17,327 nt of DNA from Patescibacteria group bacterium (GCA_029260955.1 JAJDCF010000060.1:1-17327); one strand, 5' to 3'. Counted from the stretch's first letter, positions 1 to 6,768 are shown. The notes: generated by a model not told the origin, from the sequence alone. Translations and numbers: made by a program.

Positions 1-42
1 ACCTACGGCAGCTACGCCGAGGAGGTCACCGCCGCCGAGTAG
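1..42 (+). CDS. 3' end of an upstream gene (partial)
   Basis: Frame 1 is open from the window edge to a TAG at 40-42 and reads TYGSYAEEVTAAE. The G/C-ending codons match those of the lipoprotein gene downstream, and a long hairpin begins 8-10 bases after the stop, as expected at a gene end. Only 13 residues are visible, so no family can be named. The frame could be open by chance, but codon bias and the hairpin position favour a real C-terminus. Confidence 0.45.
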   Translation, partial: TYGSYAEEVTAAE

Positions 43-49
43 CGCAACG

Positions 50-104
50 AGGGGAATCATGCAGGCCGGATCCGTCGCCAACAAGCGACGCCCGGCCTGC
101 CCCT
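50..104 (+). terminator. Long hairpin after upstream gene, copy 1 of a repeated element
   Basis: The main stem pairs gcaggccgg (61-69) with ccggcctgc (92-100). An inner stem pairs gtcgc (74-78) with gcgac (85-89) around a caacaa loop, and a short outer stem pairs aggg (50-53) with ccct (101-104). There is no T-run afterwards, only a mixed A/T stretch, so this is not a textbook intrinsic terminator. A related hairpin follows the next gene at 943-1007. Confidence 0.6.
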
Positions 105-142
105 ACTAAATATATAATTTGATCTTACAAAACACAGGAAAC

Positions 143-215
143 CGCTGAGGACACCAGTATCCTGCGAGTCACCTTGATTGGAGACCCGTCGGCTGGAAAC
201 TGATTCCCCTCAGCG
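143..215 (+). other. Possible structured leader before the lipoprotein gene
   Basis: Within the 206-base gap between the partial gene and the lipoprotein start, CGCTGAGG (143-150) is perfectly complementary to CCTCAGCG (208-215) and encloses 57 bases. An inner CCAG (154-157) can pair with CTGG (193-196). A separate small hairpin, gcgc-ttt-gcgc, follows immediately at 213-223. I recognise no known riboswitch or RNA family. An 8-bp long-range stem may be chance. Confidence 0.25.
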
Positions 216-234
216 CTTTGCGCGAGGTTTTCGA

Positions 235-240
235 AAAGGA
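235..240 (+). promoter_or_regulatory. Shine-Dalgarno site of the lipoprotein gene
   Basis: AAAGGA lies 8 bases before the ATG at 249, near-ideal spacing. It supports that start, and no alternative in-frame start would keep the lipobox. Most other genes in the window have no comparable site. Confidence 0.65.
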
Positions 241-248
241 AATAGCAC

Positions 249-932
249 ATGACAGATAACGAATTCAACCTCTATACCCTCAAGCTACTCGTCATCGCCA
301 TCGCGACTCTCACCGGCTGCGCCAACGAGCTCCCGCCTTCGGGCATCCTGCAGATCCACACCAACTACCCATACGCCAACTGGAGCGTAACCGGCGAGTT
401 CAACACGGAGATTGCCCCCGAGTGCGAGCCGATCGGCTCATCGGATTTGGAGCTTGGGCAAGGCTACATCTGCGAGGGTGATTTGCCTATTGGCAACTAC
501 GTCCTGACGGGCGAAGCAGTTGGTGGTTACGAACAGCCGCTGTACGTGACGTTCACGATCGACGCCAATGAGGTGAAAGTGGTCGACTTCTTCTACGAAG
601 ATGCGGCCAGCCATCCCGAACCTGCGGCCGCTGATCCCGATCCTCAGGCCCCGATCACGGGAGACCTCATGGTCGGTATGAACGAGTACAATGGAGGGTT
701 CATGGTTGTTGATGTGAATGCCAACGTGGTGACATCTCAGCTCGCAGGTAACTGTCCATGGGTAGGGGACTACTTCTCTTGCGAGATGGTGCTCCCGATC
801 GGTGTCTACAGCATCAAGTTCCTCGACATGTCGTCACCAGATGCCGAGTACTACGAAACACCCGACGACTGGTCCATCAACCTCACGGAGTGGGGTACCA
901 ACGTTTTCGGTATCTACGAGTTCTCGTGGTAG
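249..932 (+). CDS. Small lipoprotein with two tandem PEGA-like beta domains
   Basis: A 227-residue exported lipoprotein of unknown role. The N-terminus has a hydrophobic stretch (residues 11-22) ending in a lipobox LTGC with Cys24 as the lipidation site; its n-region is unusually poor in basic residues (only Lys12). The mature part is two copies of one domain, residues 32-117 and 138-227, joined by a Pro/Ala/Asp linker. Both copies begin with a G-x-L strand, carry a cysteine pair (C59/C75 and C169/C178), then the core LPIG-x-Y, an aromatic GYEQP or YYETP motif, and a final aromatic strand ending in YE. This resembles PEGA or Ig-like surface modules. A good Shine-Dalgarno site sets the start. 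G+C and codon use differ sharply from genes after ~1010. It is flanked by two related hairpins. Binding or scaffold function is only a guess. Confidence 0.8.
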   Translation: MTDNEFNLYTLKLLVIAIATLTGCANELPPSGILQIHTNYPYANWSVTGEFNTEIAPECEPIGSSDLELGQGYICEGDLPIGNYVLTGEAVGGYEQPLYVTFTIDANEVKVVDFFYEDAASHPEPAAADPDPQAPITGDLMVGMNEYNGGFMVVDVNANVVTSQLAGNCPWVGDYFSCEMVLPIGVYSIKFLDMSSPDAEYYETPDDWSINLTEWGTNVFGIYEFSW

Positions 933-942
933 GAGCGCGACA

Positions 943-1007
943 AAGGGGAATCACCACACCACGCAGGTCGGCACGTCGCTTCAAACGACGCCCGGCCTGT
1001 TCCCCTT
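943..1007 (+). terminator. Long hairpin after lipoprotein gene, copy 2 of a repeated element
   Basis: The outer stem pairs aaggggaa (943-950) with ttcccctt (1000-1007). A middle stem pairs caggtcgg (964-971) with ccggcctg (992-999) through one G-U pair, and an inner stem pairs cgtcg (974-978) with cgacg (986-990). It begins 10 bases after the lipoprotein stop. It shares ggggaatca and a 14-base block ending in cccggcctg with the hairpin at 50-104. There is no strong T-run. Confidence 0.6.
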
Positions 1008-1013
1008 ATCTAT

Positions 1014-1042
1014 TTGACTTAAGGGTGATTATTTGTTAAACT
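1014..1042 (+). promoter_or_regulatory. Promoter of the toxin-antitoxin operon
   Basis: TTGACT (1014-1019), a 17-base spacer and TAAACT (1037-1042) make a good sigma-70-type promoter. Transcription would begin near 1049, giving a leader of about 25 bases. The -35 box starts 7 bases after hairpin copy 2. Confidence 0.65.
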
Positions 1043-1063
1043 ATTGATAGTTAATTGATTAAC
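1040..1063 (+). promoter_or_regulatory. Dyad operator overlapping the -10 box
   Basis: Two perfect dyads sit end to end: ACTATtgATAGT (1040-1051) and GTTAATtgATTAAC (1050-1063), both centred on TG. A wider match pairs ttgttaa (1034-1040) with ttaacaa (1059-1065). They overlap the -10 box and likely start point, where autoregulating Phd/YefM-type antitoxins bind. Confidence 0.55.
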
Positions 1064-1074
1064 AATTGAAAATC

Positions 1075-1359
1075 ATGTCACAAGTCTTACTCCAAGCCCA
1101 AAAGATCATTTCTACCCGCAATTTTCAGTCTCAATTTGCAAAAATGGTCAAAAATGCCGAAGAACAGGGGATTTATTACAACGTCGTAAAGAACGGCGAA
1201 AGCATAGGCGTTTTCTTGCCAACCCATTTCTGGGAATCTCTTCTGGAAGATATGGAAGCTCTTTCTTCACCAAATTATCTAAAAAGTATTGAAGAGGCCA
1301 GGAAAGAAATTGATAGAGGTGAAACCGTAAGTTTTGAAGAAGCATTTGCCGATGTTTAA
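1075..1359 (+). CDS. Phd/YefM-type antitoxin
   Basis: A protein of about 94 residues when started at the ATG at 1075; a TTG at 1066 would add three residues and is less likely. The N-terminal half has the look of a Phd/YefM DNA-binding fold: the start of the domain (STRNFQSQFAKMVKNAEEQG), a short beta stretch (YYNVVKNGESIGVFLP), then a helix. The C-terminal tail (SIEEARKEIDRGETVSFEEA) is acidic and helical, as in antitoxins that wrap around a RelE toxin. The stop overlaps the toxin start by 8 bases, implying translational coupling. The upstream dyads suggest autorepression by the antitoxin-toxin complex. Family assignment is by pattern and gene order. Confidence 0.85.
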   Translation: MSQVLLQAQKIISTRNFQSQFAKMVKNAEEQGIYYNVVKNGESIGVFLPTHFWESLLEDMEALSSPNYLKSIEEARKEIDRGETVSFEEAFADV

Positions 1360-1606
1360 GATTGAATTAACCAGAAAGGCTGGAAAAGAGCTAAAGGAGT
1401 TGGATAGGCATATGAGAAAAAGGCTAAAACAAAAATTGGCCTGGTATATCTCGCACGACGATCCATTGGTTTTTGCTGACAAGCTAACTGATTTTAAAGC
1501 AGGGCAATATCGCTACCGCATTGGTAGTTATAGAGTTGTTTTTGAGTTAAGGGGTGAAACAATCTATATAACAAGAATAAACCATCGAAGAGAAATTTAT
1601 CGTTAG
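1352..1606 (+). CDS. relE: RelE/ParE-family toxin
   Basis: An 84-residue basic protein of the RelE/ParE superfamily, whose RelE members are ribosome-dependent mRNA endonucleases and whose ParE members poison gyrase. Two N-terminal helices (residues 8-34) precede the beta-sheet core. The typical C-terminal strands are clear: YRYRIGSYRVVFEL (residues 53-66) and HRREIYR (78-84). Arg61, Arg79/80 and Tyr83 fall where RelE has catalytic Arg and Tyr residues, favouring RNase activity over the ParE mode. The ATG at 1352 is preferred over a TTG at 1334, because the protein then starts at MFKIELT, a normal RelE first strand, and overlaps the antitoxin by 8 bases. Length is normal. Confidence 0.87.
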   Translation: MFKIELTRKAGKELKELDRHMRKRLKQKLAWYISHDDPLVFADKLTDFKAGQYRYRIGSYRVVFELRGETIYITRINHRREIYR

Positions 1607-1619
1607 CGTCCTCTTTTTG

Positions 1620-1655
1620 CCCAAATCTGAAACTCTTGTAAGCAGGGGTTTTTTT
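1620..1655 (+). terminator. Weak candidate terminator after the toxin
   Basis: A run of seven T (1649-1655) follows GGGG. The upstream pairing is poor: ccc (1620-1622) with ggg, and ctg (1627-1629) with cag (1643-1645), separated by bulges. The position between two transcription units fits, but the stem is too weak to be sure. Confidence 0.25.
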
Positions 1656-1687
1656 CTGTAAACTTCGCTAGCGTAATCCAACAAAAA

Positions 1688-2956
1688 ATGCACAAACTCA
1701 CAACTCTGCCAAACGGCTTAAAGGTCATCTTAACACCTATCGAAGGCACCAAGTCAGTCACTGTACTGTGTCTTGTTGGCGCCGGTTCACGCTACGAAAC
1801 CAAAGAAATCAACGGTATTTCTCACTATCTTGAGCACATGTTTTTTAAGGGGGCAGAGCGCTATAAAAATGCCGCTGAAGTTTCCGGTGCAATCGATGGT
1901 GTAGGGGGGGATTTCAATGCCTTCACTGCCAAAGAATATGCTGGTTACTATGTTAAATTGGCCGCCCATCAAAAAGAGATCGCTTTCGACGTGATCGGCG
2001 ACATGATGACCGCTGCCACTTTTCTTCCCGAGGAAGTTGAAAAAGAAAGAAACGTGATCATGGAAGAGTACAACATGTATCAAGATACTCCCATGTATCA
2101 AGTAGGTTGGGATTTTGAACGCCTTCTCTTCGGAGATCAGCCAATGGGCTGGGATCAAATCGGAACCAAAGAAACCATCCACGCCCTAAAGCGTGATCAG
2201 TTTGTGGATTACAAGAATAAACTCTACACGGCCGACAACACGGTCATCAGTATTTCCGGTCACTTCGAAGAAGCTGAGGTCATGGATTTGATTGCCAAGT
2301 ATTTTCCTATTCCAGAAGGCAAACGTGCTTTTGACTTCAAGCCTTTCGAGCAGATCACAACTGAAAAGAAAGTAATTCTACAGCACAAAAAAACTGAGCA
2401 GGGGCATATAATTGTAGGTTTCCCAGGACTTCCTGCCAGACACGAAGATGAATACGCGGAGAAAATTCTCAGTGTAATTTTGGGTGGCAACATGAGCTCT
2501 CGTATGTTCATGAGCGTGCGAGAAGAAAAAGGCCTTTGCTACTACGTTCGCACCAGTACCGACAACTACACTGACATCGGAGCCATCACCACTTCTGCCG
2601 GTGTCGATACGACTCGCGTCGACATGGCTATTGAGGCAATTATGCTCGAATACAAAAAAATTCAGGATGAAGAGGTTGGTGAAGCTGAGCTAACCAAGGG
2701 CAAGGAATTCATGAAAGGAAAAATCATCCTTCGCCTGGAAGATTCCGAGGAGTACGCACATATGATGGGTAAACAGGCACTTTTGCATCACGATGTAAAA
2801 TCAGTGGATGAAATTCTCAAAAAAATCGATGCAGTCACCGCAGCAGATGTAAAACGTGTGGCTCAGAAGCTATTTGTTGAAGAAAAAGTAAAACTGGCCT
2901 TAATTGGCCCATTCGAGGATGAAGAGCATTTTGCCAGTCTCCTCAAATATAAGTAA
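1688..2956 (+). CDS. M16-family zinc metallopeptidase
   Basis: A 422-residue M16B-type peptidase, related to mitochondrial processing peptidase and bacterial PqqL/YmxG proteins. The inverted zinc motif HYLEH is at residues 46-50 (metal ligands His46 and His50, general base Glu49). The third ligand Glu lies about 76 residues later in ERNVIMEEY (Glu126/127). The second half has the usual non-catalytic M16 domain with GGNMSSRMF and REEKGLCYYV (residues 267-288). There is no signal peptide, so it is probably cytoplasmic and would degrade peptides. Many bacteria pair an active and an inactive M16 subunit; only one full-length active gene is seen here, so it may act as a homodimer. It lies 19 bases upstream of ndk and is probably co-transcribed with it. 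No Shine-Dalgarno site is evident. Confidence 0.93.
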   Translation: MHKLTTLPNGLKVILTPIEGTKSVTVLCLVGAGSRYETKEINGISHYLEHMFFKGAERYKNAAEVSGAIDGVGGDFNAFTAKEYAGYYVKLAAHQKEIAFDVIGDMMTAATFLPEEVEKERNVIMEEYNMYQDTPMYQVGWDFERLLFGDQPMGWDQIGTKETIHALKRDQFVDYKNKLYTADNTVISISGHFEEAEVMDLIAKYFPIPEGKRAFDFKPFEQITTEKKVILQHKKTEQGHIIVGFPGLPARHEDEYAEKILSVILGGNMSSRMFMSVREEKGLCYYVRTSTDNYTDIGAITTSAGVDTTRVDMAIEAIMLEYKKIQDEEVGEAELTKGKEFMKGKIILRLEDSEEYAHMMGKQALLHHDVKSVDEILKKIDAVTAADVKRVAQKLFVEEKVKLALIGPFEDEEHFASLLKYK

Positions 2957-2975
2957 TCATTAACCTAATACAATT

Positions 2976-3437
2976 ATGGAACGCACTCTAATACTCATAA
3001 AACCAGACGCACTTCAACGCGGACTAATCGGAGAAGTCACCACTCGCTTTGAACGAAAAGGTCTAAAGCTAGTAGGTAGCAAAATGATGAACCTATCTGA
3101 AGAGCTTCTTAATGAACACTATGCTCACATTGCCGACAAACCTTTCTTCCCTGGGGTAAGAGATTTTATGATGTCTACACCTGTAGTCGCTCAATGTTGG
3201 GAAGGGTTTGAATGTGTCGAAACTGTTCGCCTAATTACCGGTATTACCAACGCCCGTAAGGCCGATGCTGGAACAATCCGAGGTGATCTTTCTATGAGCC
3301 TTCAGTCCAATATTGTTCACGCGTCTGATAGCGTGGAAACATCACTTGTTGAAGTACCTCGCTTCTTCAAAAATGACGAGCTATTTGAGTGGGATATGAC
3401 AAGAGCTGAACATCTTTACGCGGAAGGTGAGGCATAA
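2976..3437 (+). CDS. ndk: Nucleoside diphosphate kinase
   Basis: A 153-residue cytoplasmic enzyme that moves the gamma-phosphate from ATP to other nucleoside diphosphates through a phosphohistidine. The catalytic His115 is in NIVHASDS, the family signature. Other conserved parts are LILIKPDALQRG (Lys9 binds phosphate), PFFPGVRDFM (residues 56-66), the nucleotide-binding arginines Arg85 and Arg102 in GTIRGDL, and Asn112. Length is normal. It has GDLSMSLQSN where many bacterial Ndk have GDF, a small variation. The start follows the peptidase stop by 19 bases, consistent with a two-gene operon. No Shine-Dalgarno site is visible. Confidence 0.96.
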   Translation: MERTLILIKPDALQRGLIGEVTTRFERKGLKLVGSKMMNLSEELLNEHYAHIADKPFFPGVRDFMMSTPVVAQCWEGFECVETVRLITGITNARKADAGTIRGDLSMSLQSNIVHASDSVETSLVEVPRFFKNDELFEWDMTRAEHLYAEGEA

Positions 3438-3439
3438 TA

Positions 3440-3468
3440 TTGACAGAAACTTACATATGGTGTACTCT
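3440..3468 (+). promoter_or_regulatory. Candidate promoter for the 164-residue gene
   Basis: A perfect TTGACA (3440-3445) starts 3 bases after the ndk stop. A 17-base spacer leads to TACTCT (3463-3468). The -10 box is imperfect (4 of 6), and TCTAAA at 3466 is an alternative. It gives a leader of about 10 bases. Confidence 0.5.
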
Positions 3469-3485
3469 AAATACCTAATTTTTAA

Positions 3486-3980
3486 ATGTATCATCATATG
3501 CCTATAAGTAACGCACCAGGCCCCGGCCAGGAAAATGAACCGTTTGTTGTGGATAAAGAAATGACACAGAGGCTTGCTGAGACAATGCTTGAGCCATACA
3601 AAAAGCTTGCAGCATTGTATGCAAATTCACCAGAAGAAAAGAAGGCAAAACTAGCAGAAATGGACGCTGTGATACACAAGACTGTAGAACGGACCTTAAC
3701 TCTATATCATGCAAGGGATGTGACAAAGGCAGCCATCACAAATATGGGGCAAACAATGAAGGATGCGATGGGCCAAATGGATCCGTCAGAGTTGACCGAA
3801 GAGAACATTGAACAAGAGCTACAAAGAGTACGAGAGGAGGTGGATGCCAAATTAGCGGAGCAAAGGAAAAAAGCTAGGGAGGAAGCAAATAAATTACCTA
3901 CCTATTTTAATGAATGGTGCAGAGCTACGACAGCAGAAGTAATCAGAATCCTTCAGCAGACCATCAATGGGGTCAATTGA
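3486..3980 (+). CDS. Unrecognised helical, charged protein
   Basis: A 164-residue soluble protein with no family I recognise. It has a Pro/Gly-rich N-terminus (residues 6-20), then predicted helices almost throughout. Residues 99-136 (from PSELTEENIEQELQRV to AEQRKKAREEANK) are rich in Glu, Lys, Arg and Ala and could form a coiled coil. There is one Cys, no signal peptide and no membrane segment. The ATG at 3486 is the likely start; a second ATG at 3498 is possible and would remove MYHH. It has its own candidate promoter and ends in TGA, the only TGA stop among genes in the window. It stops 6 bases before the end of the convergent 919-residue gene, leaving no room for a terminator. A scaffold or nucleoid role would be a guess. 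Confidence 0.75.
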   Translation: MYHHMPISNAPGPGQENEPFVVDKEMTQRLAETMLEPYKKLAALYANSPEEKKAKLAEMDAVIHKTVERTLTLYHARDVTKAAITNMGQTMKDAMGQMDPSELTEENIEQELQRVREEVDAKLAEQRKKAREEANKLPTYFNEWCRATTAEVIRILQQTINGVN

Positions 3981-3986
3981 TCGGAC

Positions 3987-6746
3987 TTACTCCGTATACG
4001 TTATAAAGAAGTGGATGATGCCAAAGCTGTCTTGAGTTATTCCAAGGCCGATATTTTTCCAACGACTGTCTTGAAGGCTGGCATTTTCGAGGATGGCATC
4101 TTTGGCGCTTTTAAAACTACTATCACCCCGATAATATGCACCGAGGGTATCATTAATACCCCCGTCACGTAGTGAGTCAGTAAAAGTGATGTCCGGGGCG
4201 GTCAGTGGGTTACAGGAATCGTCGTTGATATCGCACCAAGCTTCATTCACCCACTTGTCACTCCAAGTCTGGCTGATCGAGCTCAGGTTGTCATGCAGGG
4301 TAATGGCAGATGCTCTTTTGGCATTTAGTTCCGCAATTATTTCGGTCCTTAGGCCAGACACATCAGAAAAATTAATGGGCTCATCCGAAAATATCTGCAC
4401 AAACATGGTTCCGCCCTCGGCAAGCTGCGAGAAGCCAAAGCCAACTCGCTTCCACTCATCATTCAAAATATTGCTTCGATGAGAAGCGCTTCGCATCAAG
4501 CCGTATTGCGCCAAAGAAACACTTACATCTCGGGCGATATTTTCTGACACATACTGAGCAATGGCATAATTCTTACGAAGGTCATTCGATGTCATTCCTT
4601 CCGGATTCCAGTGGCCAAAGTAATCCCGCTCCGTCATATCTTCGCTTTTGGCCTGAGCAAGCTGGGTTAGATTCGAATCAAGACTTACAGGCCCAAGTCC
4701 ATGGGCACTTCGGTCAGCGTTGACCATTTGAAGCATTTGATTTTGCAGAGCACCAAGATCAGAGCTGAGTGCTACAGGCTTAAGGTCGGCAAGATCCACC
4801 GGACTCGGAATAAGTGGATAGGAGTTTTTTGGGTAAACCGGAATATTCACCGCCGCAATTCCTTGCTCAGTGTTGATTTCAAAAAAGTGAATACTGTTGC
4901 TCTTTGGAACGAAACGCATTCTAACGTCACCTGCCGAGGCAGGATAAATCTTTATACCTAGAGCGCCGTCGATAGGGGAATGAGTAGGACTTTCAAGAAG
5001 AACATCTTCGACTAAGCCGCTTGGCAAAATAACTCTTCCCCACTGATCAAGGTGTTCTTTTGGGTCAACTTTAAAGGTCAGCTGACTTCCAGATTCCAGT
5101 GAACTTGGAAGGCTTATAACCTTTGCCTTTTCGCCATCTACAATGTACTGATGATGAGTTTCGGCCTTGAAGCTGGTACTTAGTGGCGGGCTCCATGCGA
5201 CTACACCTTCATCTAAAAATGAAGTTCCTTCCAGATTAGCCGTGCTGATTTGCACTTGAGTATCACCGGTAGACCAGCCTTCAAAATCCGAATAGAGAGG
5301 CGTCAGCTCTGTTTTACCTCGCATCAAATAATTCTTTGTTCTAGGCCCCTGAGTAAAAGTTATTTTGGAAACATCATGACTCGCGTCCTTGTTCCACTTT
5401 ATAATCATATTTCCTTCACTTACGCTCAGTGCCAGATTAGTTGGGGCTGGCAGGCTGGCATCTTCATTATGATTCAGGCAGCTACCGGGCAGCAGTGTAA
5501 TACTTTCAACAACGCTAGAGCCGGACTCGCCGGGTAGCACACCAATTTGGTAGTCACCTGGTTCCGGAAAATAGATTGGCATACTAAAAGACCCACCATC
5601 GCCCGCGGTTGCATAAAAAGGAAACTGATTATCACCTTCATCCGTCAAAAAAGCACTGACTTGTTTATTTGAACTGGCAGAAGTTCCCTCCAGAAAAAAA
5701 ACCTCATCTGCTAGGTAGGAATTTTGCAGTGAGGCAGTTAAGGTAATGTTTTCGAAGCCACTATTGGAGTAAGTTTTTGAGCTTGGCCTGCCGGGGCAAT
5801 CGGCAGCAGCCTGTAAATCCGATGACCCGCCCGGTGGCCCACTAACAGGCGTGATAGAAACATTGATCACGCCACTAGAAAGCGAGGCAATGGACTCAAA
5901 CGCAGCCTTAGAAAGATCGATGATACGATTTTCGCCGGCATACGGCCCGCGGTCGTTCACCCGTACATAGGTTTCCATATTATTTGCCAAATTGCGTACG
6001 CGCAGCCACGTGCCAAAAGGCAAAGTTCGATGCGCTGCTGTAAACTCAGATGCATCAAAAACCTCGCCGCTGGCTGTGCCCTTTCCATGAAACTTTTCAC
6101 CATAGTAACTGGCCTCACCCTCTTGGTAACCCTCGGGTTTCATCTGAAGTTGGTACATCAGTTGAGCCATAAGGCCACGAGTGACTGGAGTGGCAGGAAA
6201 AACATTATAATCATCATCCTCGTCCAGCAGAGTCATCGAATCCGCATAATCAAAATAGGGTGCAAACCAGGCTTCGGTAGGTACATCCGCGTAAGGGCGT
6301 CTTTCCATATCATCTTCAGACCGTAGTTCAATGTTGTTCGTCTCCAGCAAAATCTTAAGAATTTCGGCCAAATTCACCGTATCTCCGGGGCGGAACATAC
6401 CGGTATCATCATCTCCGCTCACAATGCTCAGATTCTTGCCCTTTGCAACATATTTGCCATACCAAGTGCTATGAAGCACATCCGGAAAGATCTCCTGCTC
6501 CTGAATCTCTGGTACAAGCACTTTGGAACCAAGTAAAATAATTTTGAGAGCCTCAGCCCGATTCACCTTCTGGTCCGGGCGGTAGCTGCCATCTTCATAG
6601 CCTTCCACGGTGCCACTTTCTTGTAAGTAATTAATGGCATCAAAATACGGATGGCTAGTGCTAATGTCTGTGAAGACTGCGTGAGTTGTCTGGCTGAAAA
6701 TCAGAAATGCGACAACAAAAAAAGAGAGTGCGCTATATTTTTTCAT
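3987..6746 (-). CDS. SLH-RlpA barrel-CAP fusion cell-wall protein
   Basis: A 919-residue exported protein. The signal peptide (residues 1-23, MKKYSALSF then a hydrophobic core to THA) is followed by three SLH repeats (about 25-75, 85-135, 150-200; the third is degraded), which normally bind wall polymers. Residues 208-298 are an RlpA-like double-psi beta barrel with ASYYGEKFHGKGTASGE, TAAHRTLPFG, VNDRGPY and RIIDLS; RlpA proteins cleave peptidoglycan lacking stem peptides. A long beta-rich middle (300-660) is unassigned. Residues 668-788 are a CAP/SCP domain with the usual His712 (FGHW), Glu735 (SENIA) and His756 (HRSNIL). Residues 796-919 look like a second CAP copy that lost these residues but keeps the WKNIGLGIT strand. 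It has its own extended -10 promoter and is convergent with the 164-residue gene. Wall remodelling or attachment is inferred. Confidence 0.9.
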   Translation of the reverse strand: MKKYSALSFFVVAFLIFSQTTHAVFTDISTSHPYFDAINYLQESGTVEGYEDGSYRPDQKVNRAEALKIILLGSKVLVPEIQEQEIFPDVLHSTWYGKYVAKGKNLSIVSGDDDTGMFRPGDTVNLAEILKILLETNNIELRSEDDMERRPYADVPTEAWFAPYFDYADSMTLLDEDDDYNVFPATPVTRGLMAQLMYQLQMKPEGYQEGEASYYGEKFHGKGTASGEVFDASEFTAAHRTLPFGTWLRVRNLANNMETYVRVNDRGPYAGENRIIDLSKAAFESIASLSSGVINVSITPVSGPPGGSSDLQAAADCPGRPSSKTYSNSGFENITLTASLQNSYLADEVFFLEGTSASSNKQVSAFLTDEGDNQFPFYATAGDGGSFSMPIYFPEPGDYQIGVLPGESGSSVVESITLLPGSCLNHNEDASLPAPTNLALSVSEGNMIIKWNKDASHDVSKITFTQGPRTKNYLMRGKTELTPLYSDFEGWSTGDTQVQISTANLEGTSFLDEGVVAWSPPLSTSFKAETHHQYIVDGEKAKVISLPSSLESGSQLTFKVDPKEHLDQWGRVILPSGLVEDVLLESPTHSPIDGALGIKIYPASAGDVRMRFVPKSNSIHFFEINTEQGIAAVNIPVYPKNSYPLIPSPVDLADLKPVALSSDLGALQNQMLQMVNADRSAHGLGPVSLDSNLTQLAQAKSEDMTERDYFGHWNPEGMTSNDLRKNYAIAQYVSENIARDVSVSLAQYGLMRSASHRSNILNDEWKRVGFGFSQLAEGGTMFVQIFSDEPINFSDVSGLRTEIIAELNAKRASAITLHDNLSSISQTWSDKWVNEAWCDINDDSCNPLTAPDITFTDSLRDGGINDTLGAYYRGDSSFKSAKDAILENASLQDSRWKNIGLGITQDSFGIIHFFITYTE

Positions 6747-6768
6747 GATTCATTTTTAGATCGGGATT

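Noticed and set aside
50..1007. Hairpins flanking the lipoprotein gene as integron attC sites
   Set aside because: A one-gene segment between two related palindromes suggests cassettes. Neither strand has the GTTRRRY/RYYYAAC core boxes at the hairpin ends, and no integrase is in view.
758..1039. Overlapping open frame inside and past the lipoprotein gene
   Set aside because: It is a +1 shadow of a high-G+C gene, rich in Arg, and runs through the hairpin; no start signal or domain.
1667..1674. cgctagcg palindrome before the M16 gene as an operator
   Set aside because: An 8-base palindrome without a second copy or a clear promoter nearby is too weak to call.
3978..3980. UGA read as glycine (genetic code 25), which would extend the 164-residue gene
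   Set aside because: M16, Ndk, GlyQS, Dtd and the deacylase are complete without in-frame TGA and use normal GGN glycine codons. One TGA stop among many TAA/TAG is not evidence of recoding.
3990..4004. TITYTE-like ending of the 919-residue protein compared with ITYTEV in the giant protein
   Set aside because: A five- to six-residue match in beta-strand sequence, one at a C-terminus and the other inside a chain, is likely chance.
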